From: Anaerolineales bacterium
GTDB lineage: Bacteria > Chloroflexota > Anaerolineae > Anaerolineales > UBA11858
NCBI GenBank assembly: GCA_021108255.1
Contig: JAIORG010000125.1
Coordinates: 1-46,649, forward strand
Reading direction: 5' to 3'
DNA: 46,649 nucleotides
Positions 38,311 through 46,649 of this stretch are shown here, piece by piece. Made by a program: the position numbers and the translations under genes. The notes under the pieces were generated by a model that worked only from the letters and a program-made list of their open reading frames with translations, was not told the DNA's origin and made no database searches. Positions within the stretch are counted from its first letter, which is position 1. Each line of letters opens with the position of its first letter.

Positions 38311-38336
38311 TCACGTAAATATTTTCTGATTACTTT

Positions 38337-40562
38337 CTACTTAAAATTGATTTCGTCTGTGTCTCTTATTTCCTGAACGAGAATCAGGATATCAGTCATC
38401 GAGAACGGCTTTTGAAGCAGCCTGGCATACGGATCCTGATCTATTGCTCCGTCCATGATCTTTGAGGGATGCCCGGTAATAAATATAAATTTTTTCTCCG
38501 GATAGCTTTTCCGGGTCTTCTGATACAGTTCCACTCCCCCCATTATTGGCATTATTACATCCGATATCACCAGGGAAATTCTATCCCCAATCTGCTTGAT
38601 AATATCAAATCCTTGTTCCCCATTTGCTGCCTGGAGTACCTGGAAGTCATGGTCCTCAAATAGATTCCACAAAGCATCTTTCAGGCTTTCATCATCCTCA
38701 ACAATCAAGAGTAATTTTCCCCTGCCATCCAATTTCACTTCCGTCTGTACTTCTGGAATTTCTTCAACCTCTCCCGGGAATAATGGCAAATGAATTTTGA
38801 AAGTTGTTCCACTTCCTGGAAAGCTCTCCAGGTCAATAAAACCCTGGTGCTGTTTTACAATCCCATACACCTGCGCTAACCCCAAGCCTGTTCCGCCTTG
38901 ATCAGACTTGGTGGTGAAAAAGGGTTCAAATATCCTGGTTTGATCTTGAGAGGCAATCCCAATTCCATTATCCTTAACCTGCATTAAAACCCAGCTTCCT
39001 GGTTCCATCCCGGGGAATCTCGCACTATCGTTATCGGAAATTTCAACAGGTTTAACTAGAATTTCTATTAACCCACCTTCGGTCATTGCATCCCGGCTGT
39101 TCAGGGCCAGGTTCATGATCATTTGTTGCAGTCGGGCAGGATCTCCCAGGATGAGCAGAATCTCCGGAACCAGGCTGACCTCCAATCGAATCTGAATATT
39201 TTCAGATATAACCTGGGTCAACAGCTCGCGAGTTTCCTCCAAAAATGGAATTAAATCAAAAGGCTTATGTTCCACCGGCTGATTCCTGCTGAAATCCAGG
39301 ATTCTGCTAATCAAATCTGTCGCTCTTTTTGATTGTTCCTTGATGGCGTTCACTCTTGATCTATTCTGATCTGAGAGTTGAGAATCACGAATAATCACAT
39401 CTGAATAGACCATGATGGCAGATAGAATATTGTTAAAATCATGCGTGATACCGGCGGCAAACTGGCCCAGGGTTGCCAACCTTTCCTGGACCCGAATCCG
39501 GCTTTTTATCCCTCGTTCTTCAGTAACATCGGAAATCATTAAAATCCAATACTGCCCTTCGATTGTTTGCGCATTCCTTAATTGCACCTCAAAGATCTCC
39601 AGAGCGTTTTCATCTTTTCTAAGGTCAACTGGAAGAGGCTCTTTAGAGCAATCAACCAATTCCTTGATCGTTTTTTCACCAAGCCTGGAAATCGAAATCC
39701 GGTCAAAATCGGGTTGAAGAATACTTACAAAATCTAATCCCTGCTGATTTCCCGACAAAATATTAAATTGCTTATCCAATAAAAGCACACCTACAGGTAT
39801 ATGTTCAAACAATTTATCCTGTAATTCCTGTTTTGCCTTCAATGAATTTAATAAGAACGCTACTTCTACAAATCGCTGGGCATTATTTATCGCCAACCCG
39901 ACCTGATGAGCTATTGCCGTCAGTAAATCTTTCTGCTCGCGGGAATAATTATTCCGGTCCGTATGGGTAAGGGAAATCATGCCATCCAGGTCCTGACCGA
40001 TTAATACTGGAACAGTAAGAATGGATGATATCTGATCTTTTGAATTACCATTTTGCTCCCAGAAGGGATCCTTTCCGGTATCTGATATCAGGATGCTTTT
40101 TTTATGCTCCAGCACCCACTTCAAATGAATTTTTGTCTTCCCCCGGGTGAAATCTTGATTTATCCCCTCTATTTCATTTAGTTCACGTCCAATCGATCTG
40201 ACCAGGTTAAGAGAATTATCTTCAGCCTGGTATCGAAAATAATCCGCTTTTTTGCTTTCCGTGATCGAGATTGCCGAGGATAAAGCTTGATCAATGATTG
40301 TGTAAATATCCAACGAGGATCCCAGCGATTTGTTTAAATCATATAGAATTTGCAGACTGGCAGCTGAGATGCTAATTTTCTCATCAAGACTGGTATCGGC
40401 CCTGGAGGCCACACTCAGATTGATTTCGTTATCTGCTTTTTGGGAAATTTTCTTATCCTGTTGAGTTCCCCCATTTGAAACGCTAGAACGTCTCCCGAAA
40501 ATAAACATAACCAGGAGACCAATCATCCCTCCAAACAAAAAGATCAATCCCTTTTCAATCAC
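38337..40562 (-). CDS. Hybrid sensor histidine kinase (TM, GAF, PAS-like, HisKA, HATPase, REC)
   Basis: GITHDFNNILSAIMVYSDVI H-box, QVKDNGIGIASQDQTRIFEPFFTTKSDQGGTGLGLAQV, C-terminal receiver LLIVEDDESLKDAL...LVISDVIMP. Confidence 0.93.
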   Translation of the reverse strand: MIEKGLIFLFGGMIGLLVMFIFGRRSSVSNGGTQQDKKISQKADNEINLSVASRADTSLDEKISISAASLQILYDLNKSLGSSLDIYTIIDQALSSAISITESKKADYFRYQAEDNSLNLVRSIGRELNEIEGINQDFTRGKTKIHLKWVLEHKKSILISDTGKDPFWEQNGNSKDQISSILTVPVLIGQDLDGMISLTHTDRNNYSREQKDLLTAIAHQVGLAINNAQRFVEVAFLLNSLKAKQELQDKLFEHIPVGVLLLDKQFNILSGNQQGLDFVSILQPDFDRISISRLGEKTIKELVDCSKEPLPVDLRKDENALEIFEVQLRNAQTIEGQYWILMISDVTEERGIKSRIRVQERLATLGQFAAGITHDFNNILSAIMVYSDVIIRDSQLSDQNRSRVNAIKEQSKRATDLISRILDFSRNQPVEHKPFDLIPFLEETRELLTQVISENIQIRLEVSLVPEILLILGDPARLQQMIMNLALNSRDAMTEGGLIEILVKPVEISDNDSARFPGMEPGSWVLMQVKDNGIGIASQDQTRIFEPFFTTKSDQGGTGLGLAQVYGIVKQHQGFIDLESFPGSGTTFKIHLPLFPGEVEEIPEVQTEVKLDGRGKLLLIVEDDESLKDALWNLFEDHDFQVLQAANGEQGFDIIKQIGDRISLVISDVIMPIMGGVELYQKTRKSYPEKKFIFITGHPSKIMDGAIDQDPYARLLQKPFSMTDILILVQEIRDTDEINFK

Positions 40563-40571
40563 AAATTTTTC

Positions 40572-42182
40572 CTATGCCTGTAAATACTTTACCAAATAAA
40601 GGTCCCCTCGTTGATACCCACGGTCAAGATAATATCGGCGGGTACCCACTGCCGAAATCACAGCGATATTCTGGAAACCCTTTTCAGCAGCAATTTTTTC
40701 TCCTTCAAGGAGTAATGCTGTTCCTAATCCTGCATGCTGGGCAGCTCCTTTCTTTTCCTGACCAACAGGGAGAGATTCCCCGTATATATGAACTTCCCTG
40801 ATAATCGCCGCTTGCTCGAGGTCCTTTATTCCCGTATTTACTGCAGCTGGTCCTGGCAAGGAAAGCCTTAAAAAACCTGCCAGATGATCATCCGGTGTGT
40901 CGTAGGAAAGGAAATGTTCTTCACACCCATTGCTGAAATAAACCAGGTCATTCAATTCCAGGTTAGTGGTGTCAATTTCCTGTCCGCGGACTTCCCGGCA
41001 GCGAATGCATTGACAGATCTCACCCCGGCGTCTTAACTCAAGCTGGATATCCTGGCGCAAACTGGTTCGTTTGTTTCCTTCCACAACATTCGGGGAAGGA
41101 ATATCCCGGATCACCCGGTTCACTCGACAATAGCGGGGGATAGTAGGTTTAATATCAGTTATAAGCTGAATTAATTCTTCGGTTGAATAGGGTGTATATT
41201 CCCCCTCCTTCCAGATATTATACAATTGAGTGTTTTTTAGCAGCTGAGTGGGATAAATCTTTAATTCATCCGGGGAAAAATCTTGCCACAAACGGGAAAA
41301 ATCTCTCCGGTCAGAATCTATTGTCGCTCCCAGCAAATTGGGCATCCAATGTAAAACGATTTTAAAACCGGCAGCCCGCAGTAAAGCCACACCATCCATT
41401 GCTTCTTCAACGGTATGTCCCCTTTGATTCAATTCCAGGATGTGATTATCAAGGCTTTGTATACCCATCTGGACTTTTGTGACTCCTAATTCCCTCATCC
41501 GGGAGAGTTCCGCCAGTGTAATCAAATCAGGCCGGGTTTCCAATACTAATCCGACATTCTTATGCTGCGCTTTTTCATTTATTTCCTGAGCTTGTTCAAG
41601 GGTCTCAGACTCAACTCCGTTCATAGCATCAAAACAGCGTTTGATAAACCAGGTCTGGTAATCGTCCTGATAGACAGTCCAGGAACCACCCAGAACCAAA
41701 AGTTCAATTTTATCGGTCGGATGACCAATTTCGTAAAGCGCTTCAATTCGAGAGGCAACCTGCGAAAAAGGATCGTATTGATGAAAAAGAGCCCGCATCG
41801 CCCCTGGCTCATCGGGCAGGTAACTCACCGGCATTTCCTCGTAATCCGGGCAAAAGATACACTGTCCCGGACAGGGATAAGGCTTGGTGAGCACTGTTAC
41901 CGTCGTAACGCCGGACATTGTCCGCATGGGTTTAAGCCGGATCTTTTTCAGTAAATCCCGATCTTGCTGACGGGTGCCATCTCTTACTTGATTCCTGTAG
42001 GCAGTGATCAGGGTATGTTTGCTTAAAAATCCAGCCCCACCCGGCAGCGGATGACCCCGGATAGCCTGAAACACTTCTTTCCCTGCTTCAATATCTCTTA
42101 ATGTCAGCTCAGCCAAATAGAGTTCAGCTTCACTATAGGCCGGTAGTTCCGGGGAATTGTCCTCTTTCTTTTTAGTTGTCAT
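40572..42182 (-). CDS. elp3: Elp3-family radical SAM/GNAT tRNA U34 modification enzyme
   Basis: TVTVLTKPYPCPGQCIFCPDYEEMPVSYLPDEPGAMRA, ELLVLGGSWTVY, GLVLETRPD, C-terminal GNAT HIYGESLPVG...QHAGLGTALLLEGEKIA. Confidence 0.93.
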   Translation of the reverse strand: MTTKKKEDNSPELPAYSEAELYLAELTLRDIEAGKEVFQAIRGHPLPGGAGFLSKHTLITAYRNQVRDGTRQQDRDLLKKIRLKPMRTMSGVTTVTVLTKPYPCPGQCIFCPDYEEMPVSYLPDEPGAMRALFHQYDPFSQVASRIEALYEIGHPTDKIELLVLGGSWTVYQDDYQTWFIKRCFDAMNGVESETLEQAQEINEKAQHKNVGLVLETRPDLITLAELSRMRELGVTKVQMGIQSLDNHILELNQRGHTVEEAMDGVALLRAAGFKIVLHWMPNLLGATIDSDRRDFSRLWQDFSPDELKIYPTQLLKNTQLYNIWKEGEYTPYSTEELIQLITDIKPTIPRYCRVNRVIRDIPSPNVVEGNKRTSLRQDIQLELRRRGEICQCIRCREVRGQEIDTTNLELNDLVYFSNGCEEHFLSYDTPDDHLAGFLRLSLPGPAAVNTGIKDLEQAAIIREVHIYGESLPVGQEKKGAAQHAGLGTALLLEGEKIAAEKGFQNIAVISAVGTRRYYLDRGYQRGDLYLVKYLQA

Positions 42183-42262
42183 ATCAATCTTCCCCAGTAA
42201 TGGGGATTAATGAAGCAATTGAGACGGGCTGGACTGCCGCAACCATAACGTATAATAGAAAT

Positions 42263-42985
42263 ATGAAACCTGAGACAGCCAGTAGAATTCTTTCCCTTAA
42301 TCATCAATTTTACCAAAGCTTTGCTGAAGATTTTTCTGAAACCAGGCAACGGCTTCAACCAGGTGTCCTGAGTTTGGTCAACCGCTTTCAATCGGAGAGC
42401 AGCATCCTGGACTTAGGCTGCGGCAATGGTGAACTTGCCCGCGAATTAGCCAGGAAAGATTTTTCCGGCTCTTACCTCGGAACAGATTTCAGTTCCAATT
42501 TACTTCAAAAAGCAGGCCTTGGAATTCCTGCTGAGTTCCCGGCGGAGTTTTTAGAGCTGGACCTTTCAGAGACAGACTGGTCTGGTTTGCTTCCAGGAAC
42601 TCCTTTTGATGTTGTATTGTCGTTTGCCGCCCTCCATCATGTCCCGGGTCATGAGGGGCGAAAAAATGTGTGCAACAATATCCGCCGGCATATTTCTGAT
42701 CAGGGATGCTTCTTTCATTCTAACTGGCAGTTCTTAAGAAGTCCCCGGCTTCTGCGAAGAATCATTCCCTGGAATGAAGCAGGTTTCTCTGAAAAAGACC
42801 TCGATGAGGGAGATTACCTTCTTGATTGGAGACGCGGCGGGATGGGTACCCGGTACGTACATCATTTCACCCCCGAGGAACTATCCCTCCTGGCAGACGA
42901 ATCCGGTTTCAGGATCAAAGAATCATTTTTCTCGGATGGAAAAGAGGGGGATTTAAGTATCTATCAGGTTTGGGAACCTGTCTAA
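42263..42985 (+). CDS. Trm9/ALKBH8-like class I SAM methyltransferase
   Basis: FYQSFAEDFSETRQRLQPGV, SILDLGCGNGELA, FDVVLSFAALHH, EGDYLLDWRRGG, TRYVHHFTPEELSLLADESGF; start at 42263 preferred over 42176, which overlaps elp3. Confidence 0.75.
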   Translation: MKPETASRILSLNHQFYQSFAEDFSETRQRLQPGVLSLVNRFQSESSILDLGCGNGELARELARKDFSGSYLGTDFSSNLLQKAGLGIPAEFPAEFLELDLSETDWSGLLPGTPFDVVLSFAALHHVPGHEGRKNVCNNIRRHISDQGCFFHSNWQFLRSPRLLRRIIPWNEAGFSEKDLDEGDYLLDWRRGGMGTRYVHHFTPEELSLLADESGFRIKESFFSDGKEGDLSIYQVWEPV

Positions 42986-44622
42986 TCCTCAAGCTCCAAA
43001 AAGAATCCCAATTCAACCAGAACCTCTGCAATTTTATCTTCACTGCCTTCCCGGATAATAACTACCGTGGGGCCGAGCTGCTCCAGGATATACCGGCTGG
43101 CCTTTGATTTTTTAAGAGATTTCAGTACAGCAGGGGAACCCAATCTTAAAATGGTTCTTTGGGCAACGGAAGACTGAACTCCCTGTTTTTCCCACCTTTC
43201 CAGGGCCGCAAGGATATTCGGTGGTATAGCTTCAGCATAATTTGTTAACAGAGACAATAAGTGGGCCACCAGCAATCCTTGCTTTTCTGCCCTGTTTAGG
43301 GAAGCCGGCGATATCGTGTATAGATAAGCTTCTGCTTTAACCGGATACCACTCACAAAATCTAGAAACCTGGTAACGGGTCTTGTGGGGAACATTCGTTG
43401 TCATCCTGATTTCCCCTTTGGAGCGGATTTGGATTGCCTCAGGGTTCCTGACGGCTATGCTCGGCAACTGGTTGTTAAACAAATCACCAGCGTAGGCGGA
43501 AAATCGGAAAGACGCTGGTTGACCTTCTTCCTCAACTAATCCCAAATCCAGCAACCCCAGCCAATGCATCGGCCCTGCAAGCAAGTATTTTAACAACTCC
43601 CCTTCTACATCATCCCAGTGATTAAATCCCCTTAAGTATTCTCCAGTTGATTTACTCTTGATGTACCAGGAATCATATTCCCCCCCTGTGCGCTGAAAAT
43701 CCGGGTATTTTTCTTTAACTTGGGAGATAAACGATTCAATGCTCCACCAGGTTTCCGGATCCAGATCCTTTAATAAGCTAATCAACAATTCCCGAACCCG
43801 ACCGGGGTCCAATTCCAGGATGCCCTCAATCTGGAGATCCGGGGTCAAAGAAAGATCCTGATGGGTGTCACTCGTCCGCCAGGATTGCCAGAGCAATAAA
43901 AATCTTTCCTCCAGTGATTTATCAAAGAAATCCCGGATTTTTTCCGGGGCCGGGGTTCCATCACCCGCCAGCAAGCTCATAGTTGAAAATAATGTCTGGT
44001 AAAAATCCACTTCATGTTGAGATACATCAGGCAGATGAACACCCGGATCCATGTTCATCCTCCACCCGGATAAAAGGGTACAAGTATGGTCCAGGCAAAT
44101 ATCAGAAGCGAGTAAATGGTGTTTCTTTTCTCCAGGGACAGCTTTTCGGCATACGAACTCCCTGGACTGAGAAAAATTTTCAGGATTCAAAACAATCATC
44201 ACCAAACCCCTGATATCTTCAGGAATATAGGCAAATTCCAGGGGACCTGAATCTGTTTCAAAGAACCCCCTGGCAACCAGCGCCCGATACCATAATCCTT
44301 CTGCCGGCGAGATTGGGTCCCTATCCGGCCTTTCCCTGTTTACCCTTCCTGCACCCATTTCCCGGATCTCACCAAACCGGCGGGTAAAATGAAGCCAGGG
44401 CTCTTTTCCATCCAGTGAATTCAACCACAGAAGCGCTTCTTTCTCCGGGGAAGTGAGGGTCTCCAGGATCTCCTGCAAAGCCCCAAAATCCAACAAGTGA
44501 TCAATCAGCTGGTTAACTCCTTCCCGGGCATCAGCCGCAGAAAATGGCAATCTCCATTTTTCCGCCACAATTTTGAGCTGGTTAAAATCTAACCTGGAAA
44601 GACTATTTCTCAAATCCGGCAT
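42982..44622 (-). CDS. XPB/Ssl2 N-terminal-like (helicase-associated domain) protein without helicase motifs
   Basis: Winged-helix-like N-terminus LEILTSPEKEALLWL-type region and C-terminal RTILRLGSPAVLKSLKKSKASRYILEQLGPTVVII; no Walker or DEAD motifs. Confidence 0.55.
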   Translation of the reverse strand: MPDLRNSLSRLDFNQLKIVAEKWRLPFSAADAREGVNQLIDHLLDFGALQEILETLTSPEKEALLWLNSLDGKEPWLHFTRRFGEIREMGAGRVNRERPDRDPISPAEGLWYRALVARGFFETDSGPLEFAYIPEDIRGLVMIVLNPENFSQSREFVCRKAVPGEKKHHLLASDICLDHTCTLLSGWRMNMDPGVHLPDVSQHEVDFYQTLFSTMSLLAGDGTPAPEKIRDFFDKSLEERFLLLWQSWRTSDTHQDLSLTPDLQIEGILELDPGRVRELLISLLKDLDPETWWSIESFISQVKEKYPDFQRTGGEYDSWYIKSKSTGEYLRGFNHWDDVEGELLKYLLAGPMHWLGLLDLGLVEEEGQPASFRFSAYAGDLFNNQLPSIAVRNPEAIQIRSKGEIRMTTNVPHKTRYQVSRFCEWYPVKAEAYLYTISPASLNRAEKQGLLVAHLLSLLTNYAEAIPPNILAALERWEKQGVQSSVAQRTILRLGSPAVLKSLKKSKASRYILEQLGPTVVIIREGSEDKIAEVLVELGFFLELED

Positions 44623-44633
44623 GAATAGTTCAC

Positions 44634-45554
44634 TCAGGAAATTATTCGAATCGCTTTAGGGTGAAGTTTCACCTTAACATTTTTTATACTGCTGGAAAAT
44701 CCCGAAAAGACTTCCCCGTCCAAATGGATAAAAAGAGGTTGGTCTGCCTGGATGCTGATCTGATTAAAATCACCATATTTGATTTTGGGATGGGGCAAGT
44801 GAGATCCTTTCATAAATGCTGGCACCAAACCAAGCAATGTCAAACGAGGAACTTCCTGAACCGCAACATAGTGAAAAATACCATCCGTAATATCTGCAGG
44901 GGGATAAATCATGAAACCGCCTCCCTCCCGTCCCCCGTTGCAGAGGACAAACATCATAACCCTATCCTGCCATTCTTCTTGATCATCGACGGTGATATTC
45001 ACCCCGATAGGATGATGATTAAAGAAAATTGTTTTCAACACCGCTGCAATATACATCAAATATCCCCGCAGGAATGGCATTTTATGGGAATGGATCGTCA
45101 CAATCGCATCAAAACCAATACCAACTGCATTATCGAAATATTCCGTCCGGCCAGTTTCGTCCTCAATTTCGCCAATATCAACCCTCTTCTCCTGACCGTT
45201 AAAGATTTGCCTTAAGGCTTTCCAGGGTTCTGGATCCATGCCAACCGAATACGAAAAGTCGTTTCCGGATCCAAGGGGAATAACACCCAATGCAGGCCTG
45301 CGCTCTTCCGGGAAAGACATAAGCGCGTTAACAACCTCATGAACTGTTCCATCTCCGCCGCCGGCGATAATCAGATCATACCCGTCCTCAACTGCTTTAC
45401 GAGTAAGCTCTATCGCATGAGTTGGGTACACAGAACCAGTCCAATCCGCCACTCCAAACTCCTGCATGATCGGTCGTAAATCCGCTGCCTGTCTCCAGGC
45501 CTGGCCCATATTTGCATTGGGATTGATAATGAAAATTACTTTTGGATTATCCAT
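44634..45554 (-). CDS. Diacylglycerol/lipid kinase (YegS/DagK family)
   Basis: FIINPNANMG, DLIIAGGGDGTVHEVVNAL, GVIPLGSGNDFSYS. Confidence 0.92.
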   Translation of the reverse strand: MDNPKVIFIINPNANMGQAWRQAADLRPIMQEFGVADWTGSVYPTHAIELTRKAVEDGYDLIIAGGGDGTVHEVVNALMSFPEERRPALGVIPLGSGNDFSYSVGMDPEPWKALRQIFNGQEKRVDIGEIEDETGRTEYFDNAVGIGFDAIVTIHSHKMPFLRGYLMYIAAVLKTIFFNHHPIGVNITVDDQEEWQDRVMMFVLCNGGREGGGFMIYPPADITDGIFHYVAVQEVPRLTLLGLVPAFMKGSHLPHPKIKYGDFNQISIQADQPLFIHLDGEVFSGFSSSIKNVKVKLHPKAIRIIS

Positions 45555-45632
45555 TTAGACACTCTCTTTTCTAAAGATTACAGGTTAATTAAATAAACAG
45601 ATGAAAAATTATCATCTTCTATATGTTGTTTG

Positions 45633-46403
45633 TCAGTAGTACTTCAGTTTTAGGTCTTTACCGGGTAAAACAATCTCACCTTCTTTTTGATCCCCCACCC
45701 GGGTGATCTCATCCGGTTCAACAGCTGCTTTCCAAGCAGTATAGGCTGCAATTAATGCCTCCAATTCTTCCACAGAGAATAATCCTTCCAAAGGCAGCTG
45801 CCCCTGCAGGATCTTATAGCGGGTAAATTCCTCAAAAATACGCATCGGATCAGGGACATCAACTGACAGGGAATGAAGCAGCAGTTGGCGCTGGAGCCGT
45901 CCTTCCAGCGTCTTTTTCAGGAAGGGAATCTTTTTTAATAAAACGGTAAAAGCGGCATGAGGATACACCTCAAGCATCTGCTGCTTATGGTTTTCCAGTG
46001 GAAAATCTCGATATCCGAATTCTTTTAAATTACGGTAAAGCGTGAACCCATTCCTCATCCAGCCCGGGCAGGAGCCCAGGTCTTCGGGCGTATTCGGGAT
46101 ACGGATATTTTTCTGAAAAAGGGTATATTCAGCCAAACGGAAAGATGTCCAGCGGCCGGGATTGGGTTGGGGAGAAAGAGAATTACGGATCGACTCTTGT
46201 TTCATTAATCCCTGATTCAGTCTTCTGGGAGCGTTAACAGCGACAAAAGCTGTTCTCTGCCCTCCTGCAAACGCAGAGACCACGCTTATATTAGCCCTGG
46301 ACATTGCAATCAGGTTTAAATCCTGATCCAACGCCGCATAAGTAAGTGATTTCTCACCGGAAGGAGGGTCAATGCCGATAAAGACTGTATCTTTAAATAA
46401 CAT
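45633..46403 (-). CDS. DUF429 domain protein
   Basis: FIGIDPPSGEKSLTYAALDQDLN, AVNAPRRLN, RNGFTLYRNLKEFGY, EVYPHAAF. Confidence 0.75.
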   Translation of the reverse strand: MLFKDTVFIGIDPPSGEKSLTYAALDQDLNLIAMSRANISVVSAFAGGQRTAFVAVNAPRRLNQGLMKQESIRNSLSPQPNPGRWTSFRLAEYTLFQKNIRIPNTPEDLGSCPGWMRNGFTLYRNLKEFGYRDFPLENHKQQMLEVYPHAAFTVLLKKIPFLKKTLEGRLQRQLLLHSLSVDVPDPMRIFEEFTRYKILQGQLPLEGLFSVEELEALIAAYTAWKAAVEPDEITRVGDQKEGEIVLPGKDLKLKYY

Positions 46404-46509
46404 GGAGCGTCCTGAATTTAAGTCAAGGTTATCTGGGCTATTATATGAGTGTAGCTCATATTAATCAGAATGACAACATGCCTTAGAGACACCCGGTCAA
46501 TTAAACACA

Positions 46510-46540
46510 CGATCCGTAACCCTTAGTGGATTACGGATCG
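46510..46540. terminator. Hairpin with 10-bp stem
   Basis: cgatccgtaa-N11-ttacggatcg; no clear T-tract. Confidence 0.4.
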
Positions 46541-46649
46541 ATAATTATCTCAAGAGTGATCAACGAGAAAATTCAATATTAAGATTTCTTATCCTTAAAG
46601 ATAAGTTGGCTCTCATCTTCCGGGTCAATATCGACGATTATGACGCCAC

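Noticed and set aside
42176-42262. Upstream start of the Trm9-like gene
   Set aside because: Overlaps the divergent elp3 start, lacks an SD, and the translation before MKPET looks non-conserved; the later ATG is preferred.

Overview
This 46.6 kb window looks like a chromosomal segment of a Chloroflexi (Anaerolineae-like) bacterium; the taxonomic guess is inference from gene content. I see no rRNA, tRNA, CRISPR array, phage or IS element. Main blocks: (1) 1-8.3 kb, accessory region with small membrane proteins, an ArsR regulator with a candidate operator pair, a PadR regulator, tandem metallophosphoesterases and gene remnants; (2) 8.7-13.6 kb, Fur-family regulator, methyltransferase and an SBP_bac_5-type ABC importer with no ATPase genes; (3) 14.1-18.0 kb, feo iron operon (DtxR-like, FeoA x2, split FeoB, FeoC-like); (4) 18.2-20.5 kb, CPBP protease, DDAH-like hydrolase and VanZ-like protein; (5) 21.0-28.7 kb, System I cytochrome c maturation operon, including a ccmD missed by the ORF track and a CcmE with CXXXY instead of HXXXY; (6) 28.8-31.6 kb, FMN riboswitch controlling a RibXY-type ABC transporter, with tandem leader terminators; (7) 32.2-38.3 kb, rpsB-tsf-pyrH-frr-uppS-cdsA-glpX, where rpsB carries a 39-bp minisatellite encoding an acidic tail; (8) 38.3-46.4 kb, hybrid histidine kinase, Elp3 diverging from a Trm9/ALKBH8-like methyltransferase, an XPB-N-like protein, a lipid kinase and a DUF429 protein. 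The best candidates for something undescribed are the Elp3/Trm9-like pair (possible bacterial mcm5U34 pathway), the hybrid Ccm system, and the repeat-expanded S2 tail.
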